Source of the DNA: Phoronis ovalis
Lineage: Eukaryota > Phoronida > Phoronidae
Assembly: GCA_028565635.1 (NCBI GenBank)
Contig: JAOXYB010037495.1
Span: forward strand, 1-13,563
Length of the DNA: 13,563 bases
Reading direction: 5' to 3'
A program made the position numbers and the translations under genes. Numbering within the stretch: the stretch's first letter is position 1; every line of letters starts with the position of its first letter. Below the pieces are notes generated by a model, which had not been told where the DNA came from, did no database searches, and was given only the letters and a program-made list of their open reading frames with translations. Shown here piece by piece: positions 1 to 8,045 of the stretch.

Positions 1-80
1 AACGTAAATGTTTTGTAGAAGGTGAATGTCATATCAAGTGCATCTGATAACTGGTGGTGATGTAAGCATTTCCATTGTAG

Positions 81-357
81 ATTCGTAATGGTAACCCAGT
101 GTTCCAGTACAATTTAGGAGGTAGTTTGGACCAGGAGCTGGCGTTGGCTAATGTAACGGTTCTCGATGGTAGATGGCATGTGATAACTATTGAACGTTAT
201 GGTAAAAATATTATACTGAAAATGGACCGAGGCGATGGTCGTTACTATAACGAGAATTATGGCACAGATATATCTCATCAAGAGATTAGCATCAACAGAG
301 CCGACAACTATGCTGGTGCTGTAGTTCAAAATCCTTTGGCTATGGACTTGGAAAACA
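81..357 (+). CDS. Cadherin exon: laminin-G domain
   Basis: The exon opens after the acceptor ttccattgtag and closes at AACA|GTAAGT, leaving one base of a split codon (phase 1). It encodes 92 whole residues, including [15 protein letters not shown] and [11 protein letters not shown], the usual core of a cadherin LamG domain. The first visible codon is ATT at 81; earlier exons are outside the window. Bases 1-80 look intronic. Confidence 0.88.
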
Positions 358-2687
358 GTAAGTGGTTACTTACATTCCCACGTCTATTCCTTCAACTTTA
401 AAAGTTCAAATTCAGCCATAAATAAAAACTTAGGCTTACAATCAAGCTTTCAATGACTTCATCAGGCACATCATACAATTGAGGAAAAGAACACACAGGC
501 TATCTCCGTAACTAGATGTTGCAAGCACTGATAAATTTGTTGTGCATAATGATTTCAAAAGTTTTATATATAACCTTTTCCATTTCTTTGTTAGTGGATT
601 TAACTGTATTCTGAAAATGTTTTTTGGTTTTATTGTCAGCAACATTCAGTGAAAGAGACAGATTTGGATAAAATGGACGACTATAATAAAAAAAACCCTG
701 TGTTGTCACCTATGCATTCTTCTTTCAGGCTGTTTAACAGACATCCGGTATGATAACTCGTGGTTCCCAATGCAGACTAGTGAAGATTCGCTTAGCGCAG
801 CTGCTACCCTTCAGCAGTCTGTCAATATTGGTGAAGGATGCCCGACAAATGCCTGTCTTGGAATAAATTGCCCTGATATTCAGATATGTGTAGATATATG
901 GAGAGACTATGAGTGCAGGTATGTAATGTTTTCACAGGTTATATATTTTTTCATTTTTCAATTTATGTTTGAATATTCACTTTATTATTTTTTTTGAACA
1001 ATTGAAATCACGGAAAATTGGATTAAGGATATTTGGAACGTTTCCATTTTTCATCCTTCATTAGATATGATAATTTTGTGTTTGACACCACATTATTTGA
1101 CATCACTGTTTGTGACAATAGATTTATTATTTGAACAGTATCAGCGTTTAGATGTGATCATGAAATGAAAAAAAAAATCAGTTAATCATCACAAGTGAAG
1201 GATTATTATAAAAAATAACCGTCACCTGGAACTATTATTATTGAGATTATGTTCATCCTACAATGTATTCCAACTTTTTGCATTCCTTGTAAACCCTTAA
1301 TCAGGATAATCACCTTTTAGGTCTGTGTGTCAGATAATATGTTTAACATAGTTTTTACAATCATTTTTCCAGATGTCCTTCAGGATACACAACTCTTCCC
1401 TCCACTTGTGTGGACATTGATGAATGTAAGATTGGAGCTGATCGATGCCTAAATGGCGGCACCTGTTTGAACTTGGATGGTTCATTCCGATGTAACTGTG
1501 CTGATGGATGGGAGGGTAACTTATGCCAAATTAAGAAAGAACCAATTGTAGCTCTATTAGGCACTGGTGGAATTATTGCTATTGTCCTCTGCATTGTTCT
1601 CTTACTCGGTGAGATTATATGTGTTTATTTTTTAAGATAAAAGTCTGACAGTTAGTTTTCAATTTATTTCCAAAAAAAGCTTCTATTATTACCTGTAACA
1701 GTCCCTTCCATGTGCAATCTGTCTGTAGCAGAACGGCGAATAGTGAATTAGATTTGGTTCATGTGCTGTAGGTAATGTCATGGTTTCAAGGCACAGCTAA
1801 AACAGTACCTCATAAATAGTTTCTTTTTATTGCAGTTCTTATTTTGGCCCTCATTGTGTTCACACAGCGTCGTCGTCAGCTAGATAAAAAGTACATTTTA
1901 GAGGTTGAACCTGATGATGACATGCGTGAGAACATTGTAAATTATGATGAAGAAGCTGGTGAAGAGGATCAAGATGGCTATGATATCAGTCGACTAAGTA
2001 AACCAGTTGAGCCAATGGAAAAACCCATTCACGTCAGACCAGTGCAATGTGAGTTCTCAAGACGTGTTTTTTCACTGGTGATACACATATACTCATTTTA
2101 AAGACACATTTTAAACTGTTGTTGATTTTATTTAGTGGTTTTAAAAAGATACAAGATTTCTCAGATCACAGATATTGTCAGTTATAAAATTTGAGGTGCC
2201 AGTTGTCGGCATCTTTAGTTTGAGTTCGTATGGAAATTGTTGGACGTTCCAGATTGTTTTAATGAATATTCAACACAGATCAACTTTCTAAATCTCAGGT
2301 AGACAATTGTATTCATATTCTGTCTTGTGTAATTGCATAATTACTTCAAAGAATAAAAGGGCTTTTGCTTAATGAACTTTTCATAACATTTCAGCAAGAT
2401 ACTTATAACCATTATATAATTTTACAGCTGCTCCTCGTGGACACGATCAACCTGATGTAGGCGATTTCATTGGTAATCGTCTGGGTGATGCGAATGACGA
2501 TCCTAATGCCCCGCCTTATGACACATTGCACTTGTACGATTACGAAGGTGGCGGAAGTACAGCAGGATCGTTGAGTTCTCTTAATTCCAGTTCAAGTGAT
2601 GGCGACCAAAATTATGACCATCTTAATGATTGGGGACCAAAATTCCAGAAGCTTGCCGATATGTATGGAGGAGGGGATGAAGATTAA
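81..2687 (+). CDS. Classic (type non-chordate) cadherin, C-terminal part, five exons visible
   Basis: Calcium-dependent adhesion receptor at cell junctions whose cytoplasmic tail binds p120- and beta-catenin. Coding exons 81-357, 729-918, 1373-1608, 1836-2048 and 2428-2687 join in frame across four GT-AG introns (phases 1, 2, 1, 1) to give 391 residues and a TAA stop. In order: a laminin-G domain (about residues 1-106), a cysteine-rich linker, an EGF-like module (six Cys, residues 174-207), a hydrophobic segment (about 213-243) followed by QRRR, and a tail of about 148 residues. The tail has the juxtamembrane [16 protein letters not shown] block and a C-terminal catenin-binding block containing [18 protein letters not shown] and KLADMYGG. 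Cadherin repeats must lie upstream, outside the window. LamG and EGF modules before the membrane are known from DE/DN-cadherin-like proteins of non-vertebrates. The ortholog name is not resolved, so no symbol is given. The introns (371, 454, 227 and 379 bp) show no other gene. Confidence 0.93.
729..918 (+). CDS. Cadherin exon: LamG end and cysteine-rich linker
   Basis: Acceptor tctttcag at 721-728; donor CAG|GTATGT at 918/919. It continues the LamG domain with [14 protein letters not shown], the typical closing segment, and then enters a cysteine-rich stretch ([13 protein letters not shown]) that runs into the first EGF-like half module. It ends in phase 2. Confidence 0.88.
1373..1608 (+). 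CDS. Cadherin exon: EGF-like domain and start of transmembrane helix
   Basis: Acceptor atttttccag, donor CTCG|GTGAG. It encodes CVDIDEC followed by a six-cysteine EGF-like module with the calcium-binding style D-I-D-E-C start and the NGGTC and DGSFRCNC signatures. It then encodes a glycine- and isoleucine-rich hydrophobic run that begins the membrane segment. The next intron splits the transmembrane coding sequence in phase 1. Confidence 0.9.
1836..2048 (+). CDS. Cadherin exon: end of transmembrane helix and juxtamembrane tail
   Basis: Acceptor tttattgcag, donor CAAT|GTGAGT. It finishes the hydrophobic run (LILALIVF), gives the basic stop-transfer QRRRQ, and encodes the acidic juxtamembrane block with ENIVNYDEE and [10 protein letters not shown]. 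In known classic cadherins the equivalent block is the p120-catenin binding site. Ends in phase 1. Confidence 0.92.
2428..2687 (+). CDS. Cadherin terminal coding exon: beta-catenin binding region
   Basis: Acceptor ataattttacag; TAA stop at 2685-2687. It encodes 85 whole residues ending in [11 protein letters not shown]. The stretch [12 protein letters not shown], then [19 protein letters not shown] and [14 protein letters not shown], is the strongly conserved catenin-binding region. The serine cluster sits where the phosphorylated serines of vertebrate E-cadherin lie. Confidence 0.94.
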
Positions 2688-3285
2688 CTTTGATAAGATT
2701 GAATAGAACTTTGTTACTGTTTGTGTGACACGACAAAGAAATGAAACATTTTTACAAGTTATGTCTTTTCGCAGGAAATGTACGTTGTACAGAACAATAT
2801 GAAAAGTGTACTGTGATGTAGTCAAGCACAAGCAGGAAAGTTTCCTGTGCTTATCCATAACTTGTAACTGGAATTTCAATGTCGTAATGAGGAACTAAAC
2901 TTGCTGGGTATGAATGCCAGGAGAAGCTGCACATTTTGCCTTTCATGGCTCACATGTGGTTTTCAACATATCAGATTAACACGATGCTGGAGGTTTAGAC
3001 AGTCTGTGTATACAGTTAATTTATTAGACTTTTTTGACAGCCCTTTTGAAGGGTATAAATAATTTTGTTAACATGGTGGAAGTGTATAAACTAATCGAGA
3101 CACTACATTTTTATACATTAAATTAATTGTGCACGAGACAGCACTAGAGTCGGTGTTTTTATAAGATTCTGTGATTTTTTTTTGGGGATATTAAAAGTAG
3201 TATTCTAGTCTTTGTATGACAAGTGCTTCTTATTTCTAGTTGATAGTGTAAACTTTTAGTGTATTTTCAGCTTTTAAGTGCTTAT

Positions 3286-3291
3286 AATAAA
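3286..3291 (+). terminator. Candidate polyadenylation signal of the cadherin gene
   Basis: AATAAA lies about 600 bases after the cadherin stop in an AT-rich, gene-free stretch that fits a 3' UTR. Another AATAAA at about 3803 could serve a longer transcript. No cleavage site can be read from sequence alone. Confidence 0.55.
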
Positions 3292-3303
3292 CTTTTGTAT
3301 AAA

Positions 3304-4037
3304 CTAAAACTTGTTATTTAAATCTTTTAATTTTGAAAATAGTTAAATGTGATAAGCTGCAGTTTTGCCAGAGATTATTTGGCACCACCATATTACACCA
3401 TTCATCAAAGATACCTTGAAAATATGTTGACATAACTTCTTGGATAATCTATGGAGGTATCTGAACATAGGACGTTTATTACGAGTTTAACATATTCCCC
3501 TTCAGCACAGCAAATACATATTAAGGTTTCCATTTACATACTGCCTGAAATTTTTCACATTCACTCCTGAGAAGCATTCACATTAATCACTACACGAAAA
3601 TTGTACGAAACGTGCTCGCATTCATTCCCCGAGAAGACTTCATCAAATACGGCACAAAAGACCTGCGTAAAGCAAGCTCACATTCACTCCTGCGAAGCAT
3701 TGACAGCAATCATTGCACAAATACTAGATACAATTTTAATTGGATAAACAAGGCCTTTGATGTTATAAACCATGATAAAACATTCTATTCATGGGGATCA
3801 TGAATAAATGTTTGGTTTCTGACTACTGTGATTATTAACTTCCTCTGCCCAGACATTTAATCATATATGAATTACATATTTTAATTGCTTGGAACATGTT
3901 CTTATGAAATCCAGCTACATGTGTTATTTCTATTCGTGAGTTGTAGTAGCATCCATAAATAATTGCAATAATCAGTATCATTTTGTGCATGTCCAAAACT
4001 GAAAAAGTGATGGATGAACTTGGCATTTTTTGCTTGG
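3304..4037. other. Intergenic stretch between convergent genes
   Basis: About 730 bases between the candidate polyA sites of the cadherin (plus) and FARS2 (minus). Apart from the 61-bp tandem repeat I see no exon, RNA gene or transposon; the short open frames here lack family resemblance. Confidence 0.6.
3555..3722. repeat. 61-62 bp tandem repeat, three diverged copies
   Basis: Three units begin at about 3555, 3616 and 3678. Each starts like TCACATTCACTCCTGAGAAG and ends with a CACAAA- or CACGAAA-like tail. The third copy matches the first best and the middle one is more diverged. It lies between the convergent 3' ends of the cadherin and FARS2. Confidence 0.7.
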
Positions 4038-4043
4038 TTTATT
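4038..4043 (-). terminator. FARS2: Candidate polyadenylation signal of FARS2
   Basis: TTTATT on the plus strand reads AATAAA on the minus strand, about 17 bases beyond the FARS2 stop. If used, the 3' UTR would be very short. No closer alternative is seen. Confidence 0.5.
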
Positions 4044-4059
4044 TTCCTGCTGTTGAACC

Positions 4060-4344
4060 TTATCGTACCTCCACACAGAGTTCTTGTTCAGCAGCCATTT
4101 CTACTTGTTTGTGAATTTCATTCACTTCTTTCTGTGTAAATGTTTTATCCATGTGTCTGTAAGCGATGCGATAGAGATGACTTGTTCTCCGAGTTTTCGG
4201 ATGTGTGAAGTTCTCAACAAGCTCAACCCGCTCTATGACATCCCCTCCCACCGATCGTAATAAATCATAAAAGTCATTTGGCACATATTCTTCAGGAATC
4301 CAGAATGAGATGTCATTAATACAAACTGGATACTGACTCACAGG
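4060..4344 (-). CDS. FARS2: FARS2 terminal coding exon: FDX-ACB domain
   Basis: Acceptor ttttcag|CCTG; stop TAA at 4062-4060. It encodes residues 342-435, with [42 protein letters not shown] and [13 protein letters not shown]. This is the ferredoxin-fold anticodon-binding domain at the C-terminus of mitochondrial PheRS. Confidence 0.94.
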   Translation of the reverse strand, partial: PVSQYPVCINDISFWIPEEYVPNDFYDLLRSVGGDVIERVELVENFTHPKTRRTSHLYRIAYRHMDKTFTQKEVNEIHKQVEMAAEQELCVEVR

Positions 4345-6900
4345 CTGAAAAACAAATTGAAGCTATGAAAATGATCTGAATGAAAACCATTGTAACTTCA
4401 TAACGAATACATGATACAAAAACTATGCCGGGTGCTGTGAAATATACAGAACACTTTCAAAATACTGTCACTTCTTCATTTTTTGTACTTGAGATTTTAA
4501 AATTTTTGCTTTGTACAAAGTAATTTAATATTACGAATATTTGAAATTTAAGGAACGGGTCAAGTTCAGCACAATTGTGACCTTCAATTTATGAAAATTC
4601 ATAACTTGTTATCTTGATTGTGAGAATTAGAGATGCTTGTTACTCATGGAACAGTGTTGCAAAGTATCCGAGTCCTTAAACAATGAATTTATATATTCCA
4701 AAACTGAAACTTTAAAAAGAGTATATAATACATCATTTCAGAAAGTTAATTTATAACCACCTAATCCATCCATATAGGCGTATGATAACATTATTACATG
4801 ATCACGCAGTAATAAGAAAATCTCACTGCATAATAAAAAACTAGGTGACCTACTTTGTATGTAATTTCTGTGTTTGGGTCATCAACTTGAAACTGTGTTG
4901 TGATTCCTGCATCTTCGCTCCAGAAAATTCGAATGTCAGGAATACTAAACAATCTCATAGCAAGTCGTTCTAAACCTAACCCGAATGCCCAGCCAATCTT
5001 ACTGGATGCGCCAGCTAAAAAACATATTTAAAAAATGAAACTTTTTCAGTCAACTGATCATGTGACCTCCTCCCACTATATCAGAAAGGATTGATGACAA
5101 ATTTTTCGCGCAGTCTGATGCATAAAAGTTTTAACATAAATTCGACAAGATTATTTTTAAACTACGCTACCCCCATTCAAATTACCACTTTTACCTGATT
5201 TCAGCAGCTTTTGTTCCATGACACCACACCCTAAGACTTCTAGCCATTCACCCTGATATTTAACTTCCAACTCCCATGAGGGGTGTGTGAACGGAAAATA
5301 TGTCTCCACCCAGCGACTTTCCACTTCTGCAAGATACATAGGATATTGCTATTTTCATACTTCCTGTGCTACATGTAGCACATATTCCCATGAGCTCCAG
5401 TGAATAATACATGCATATTGTCAGGAGTGAAGCCGATATTACCAGGAGTTGAAGGCATTCCTATAAAAAGAATTGAGTGAATTTCTTTTACTTTATGTTT
5501 TGACGTATGCGAAGATACACACACTTCGCTCGTTTCTTGCATCTAGCTCTCTGTTACCTGATCCAAATAGATGTTGAGTTAATCCCTCAAGTGTTTGTTT
5601 CAGGTCATGCTCTACAAGCTTGCTGGCCTCCATCGAATGATGTTTCTGCTTTAGTTCAGTTCTTTGGCCATCTTCAAATAAATTCATGCTTTCTCTGTCT
5701 TCTATGCGATTAAACAACTTAAAAAAATAAAAAAGCCACTGGAAATTGCTGCTGTAATAAAGGTGGATCGGGGGCACTGTAAAGAGCAAATATAATAAAA
5801 CATTTTATTGAATGGGGTATTTGTAATTGTGCCCTGTATGTCACAAATAAAAGGTTTAAATAGAGAGCTACAGAGTCCAGGCTAAAGTCTCATTACAGGT
5901 GGCTCATCCAGATACCTTATGTCAGGGGCCAAGTCTAAAAGTGCAAGCTTGACCGAATCTTCTTAAAATAATAATAGATATTATTGTGAAACTACACAGA
6001 AGCTAATAACTTGCAAGTATGTAATTAAATTTTAGGCCCTAAAAGCAAAAATCTTACCACAGATGCACACCTTGACATTGCTTGAAACCCTACCTGGTGA
6101 GTGTGCAGAGATGCATACCTTTACAATGCTTAAAAAATTCCCAGGTGAGCTGTGAAGAGACTCACTTTCACAGTGTTTGAAAACTCACCTGGTGAGGCAC
6201 ACAGAGATGTTCACCTTTATATTTCTTGAAAAGTTATCTAGCAAAGTGTGAAGAGACACACACCTTCACACTGCTTGAAAACTTACTGGCTGAGGTGTAA
6301 AAAGACACACCTTCACTGAAACCTACCTGGTGAGGAGTGAAGAGATGCACACCTTCACACTGGTGAAAAGCAGGATAATGTGTAGCATCGATTTCATCAC
6401 GCCTATATACATCCCCAATAACAAGAAAGGCATCAAGACCTGATCTTACAAGATCACACTGATGAGCGGACGTATGGGCTCGTAGCATGTACTCCTTATT
6501 AATATAATAACTGTCTGTTAACATCCTACTTGGGTGGTCAGTAGGAATAAACAAGCTATCAAAATTTTGCCCTATTGTTACCACCGGACTAAGGTGATCA
6601 TATATACTAAATATGGGGTTGCCAAACCGATTTGTATAATTCTTATAAAAATAGTTCTGAATTCTTTGTCGTATTAAATTCAGGGGATGATATTGTTTAT
6701 TATGTAGGCTTTTCCCCAGTCTTGTTTGTATACGAGGTGTGATGTTTGTCCATTCATCTGCAGTGTAGGTCTTCCCAAGGACTTCTATGGTCTTGTCTTT
6801 AAGTCTAATTTGTGAGGATAATCTTCTAAGGATTACTGCATGTTTTATCAGTCCCACACAGCTACACTGGGCTTGTTTAACCAGCCGTATCTGCATGGTG
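4060..6900 (-). CDS. FARS2: Phenylalanyl-tRNA synthetase, mitochondrial
   Basis: Monomeric class II aminoacyl-tRNA synthetase that charges mitochondrial tRNA-Phe with phenylalanine using ATP in the matrix. Five exons on the minus strand (6900-6327, 5717-5558, 5326-5195, 5014-4854, 4344-4060) join in frame through GT-AG introns to 435 residues; human FARS2 is 451. The start is ATG at 6896-6894, in a CACCATG context directly after an acceptor (ttttttacag), so the 5' UTR is probably split. The N-terminus is basic with RRLSS near residues 29-33 and fits a mitochondrial presequence. Motif 2 (YRRDEID, 164-170), motif 3 ([11 protein letters not shown], 295-305) and the C-terminal FDX-ACB anticodon-binding domain (about 342-435) are all present. 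No stop or frameshift interrupts the model. It is divergent from LYRM4 and convergent with the cadherin. Confidence 0.94.
4854..5014 (-). CDS. FARS2: FARS2 coding exon 4: class II motif 3
   Basis: Acceptor ttttttag|CTGG, donor CAAA|GTAGGT. It encodes residues 288-341, with [15 protein letters not shown] (motif 3, with the catalytic arginine of the G-L-E-R set) and the following [11 protein letters not shown]. Ends in phase 0. Confidence 0.92.
5195..5326 (-). CDS. FARS2: FARS2 coding exon 3
   Basis: Acceptor cttgcag, donor TCAG|GTAAAA. It encodes residues 244-287, with [18 protein letters not shown] and [17 protein letters not shown], one of the best conserved stretches of organellar PheRS and part of the amino-acid pocket. 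Phase 1 at both ends, consistent with its neighbours. Confidence 0.92.
5365..5382. repeat. 18-nt perfect palindrome in a FARS2 intron
   Basis: TGTGCTACATGTAGCACA equals its own reverse complement. It lies in the 231-bp intron between FARS2 exons 2 and 3. No function is assigned. Confidence 0.6.
5558..5717 (-). CDS. FARS2: FARS2 coding exon 2
   Basis: Acceptor ttttttaag at the minus-strand junction 5718/5717; donor TCAG|GTAACA. It encodes residues 191-243, with the family segment [18 protein letters not shown] and QHLFG, which matches the human stretch closely by memory. Ends in phase 1. Confidence 0.9.
6061..6369. repeat. 48-bp minisatellite spanning the FARS2 exon 1 / intron junction
   Basis: About 6.5 diverged copies of a 47-49 bp unit, with the marker AGATGCACACCTT (or variants) at about 6061, 6109, 6158, 6205, 6254, 6303 and 6343. 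The last unit is the 3' end of FARS2 coding exon 1 plus its splice donor; the others lie in the intron. Because the exonic unit encodes residues expected for the family (FHQ.E.V.LF..H), it is probably the parent copy. Several intronic units keep donor-like sites. Confidence 0.8.
6327..6900 (-). CDS. FARS2: FARS2 coding exon 1: presequence and catalytic core
   Basis: Encodes residues 1-190 (ATG at 6896). It covers the targeting sequence, the first part of the class II core ([32 protein letters not shown]) and motif 2 ([17 protein letters not shown]). It ends in phase 0 at CAG|GTAGGT. The final 14 codons form the last unit of the 48-bp repeat in the following intron. Confidence 0.92.
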
Positions 6901-7238
6901 CTGTAAAAAACACATAATAATAGAGGTGTCAATCAAAATACAGCGTCGAACTTCTAACAATCTTGTAGTTTTATGGTTCAGGTTTTTTAAAAACTTTAGA
7001 TAAGTTTGCTTTTCTATCAAATCTAGTGTTTGTCCAACCCTGTATAAGCTAACAAATGTTTGAAATAACTGTAAAGTCATATTATTTGTGTGCTTAGTTG
7101 ATTGTCCATTGAGTTACTTCTGATTGTGGGGCACCAGGGCCATCTTGTCCTCTGCAGTCCTGACAAGAATTGGACCAAATACACACCTTTTTATGTTTAT
7201 ATGATAACTATTACAATAAAGGTGTTTTTTGTAAATAT

Positions 7239-7484
7239 ATTTTTTACCATGGGATATATTTCATTGAATAATCTGGGACTAATATAACTTAGTTATATTA
7301 GTCCCAGTAATAATTAATTAGTGTATTAATTCTTGATTTTTTCCCGTTGATATTGTCGATCATAAACTTGCCATACAAACAGTTACTTCCACATTTTTTT
7401 CCATGGGGTGTATTTTTCGAGAACTTTTTTACCATGTGGTATGGCTTTGCACAAATTTTTATCATGAGGTATATTTTTGCAAAG
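7239..7484. repeat. CATG-centred repeat, three copies at 31-bp spacing plus one distant copy
   Basis: Units resembling TTTTTACCATGKGGTATATTT are centred near 7248, 7402, 7432 and 7463. The last three are about 31 bp apart. The first lies about 154 bp before the second, close to five periods, with the hairpin in between. Confidence 0.6.
7273..7307. repeat. Perfect inverted repeat, 17-bp arms, 1-nt centre
   Basis: The left arm CTGGGACTAATATAACT and the right arm AGTTATATTAGTCCCAG are exact reverse complements around a single T. This length is far beyond chance in a window of this size. It could form a cruciform, or be the remnant of a fold-back element. It lies between the divergent FARS2 and LYRM4 genes. 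Confidence 0.9.
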
Positions 7485-7889
7485 TAATTTTTATAGGTTA
7501 TAAGGGGTTTTACCTGAAGCTCACATCCCTACCAAGTTTTTTGTCAAGTTACCCTGGGCAAGCAGCATGACTACTGGGGCATCTAGCACTACAAAAGTCT
7601 AAATTACCAAACGATGATCATCTACATTATTAATGAATATACATAGCAGCTAATAAATAATTAATTTGTGATTATTGAAAGGCTGATCCGTGACAAATGA
7701 ATTAAAAATAAAATAAATGTGTCAGACACCGAGACCAATCTCTCAAAATTCTTTTTATTGCCATAAATGATTGTAGTTTGAAGACAACTACTTGCCCGGG
7801 GCTACTCGTGTGGTTATTTTGAGTGCTGCAATAAATAACTGAGCATTTGTTTCCTTAAAACCATTAAAAAAACAACAACTTTAACTTAC

Positions 7890-7930
7890 AAACTTAAATC
7901 CTTCTGCACCTGATACTTGTTAAAACGGAA
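7890..7930 (-). other. FARS2: Candidate FARS2 5' UTR exon end (splice donor)
   Basis: On the minus strand the sequence reads AAGTTT|GTAAGT, with the donor starting at 7889. A UTR exon is implied because an acceptor abuts the FARS2 start codon context (ttttttacag|CACCATG). The upstream limit given is only a guess, and the last exon base T is not the consensus G. Confidence 0.3.
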
Positions 7931-7962
7931 ATAGAATTCTTGCGTGAAAGAAGATTAAAAAA

Positions 7963-8045
7963 ATGGCAGCCGCAAGAAACCAAGTTTTATCAATTTACAA
8001 GAAAATGTTACGAGAAAGTCAGAAATTTACAGGTTACAACCACAG
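7963..8045 (+). CDS. LYRM4: LYRM4 coding exon 1
   Basis: From ATG to CACAG|GTAAGAC, 83 nt, ending in phase 2. It encodes the first 27 residues, including the variant LYR helix (SIYKKMLRES). There is no separate targeting sequence, as is usual for this family. Confidence 0.9.

Larger units (their letters stand above)
6901..7962. promoter_or_regulatory. Divergent interval between FARS2 and LYRM4, probable shared promoter region
   Basis: About 1.06 kb between the FARS2 exon acceptor and the LYRM4 start. It holds no convincing gene. Contents: the acceptor at 6903-6901 (minus), a series of CATG-centred repeats (7239-7484), a perfect hairpin (7273-7307) and a candidate minus-strand splice donor near 7889. 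If FARS2 has a 5' UTR exon ending there, both transcription starts would fall within roughly 100 bases just upstream of 7963. No TATA box or CpG island is evident. Confidence 0.45.

Noticed and set aside
442-709. Two overlapping minus-strand frames in the first cadherin intron
   Set aside because: They overlap each other in different frames, are AT-driven, and lie in an intron of the plus-strand gene.
2592-2879. 95-codon minus-strand frame over the cadherin last exon and 3' UTR
   Set aside because: It is an antisense shadow of the strongly conserved cadherin exon, extended by AT-rich UTR.
5327-5557. Open minus-strand frames through the 231-bp FARS2 intron, including a [14 protein letters not shown]-like stretch, considered as an extra exon
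   Set aside because: Exons 2 and 3 join in frame and match the family without it; an insertion here is not known in FARS2 proteins.
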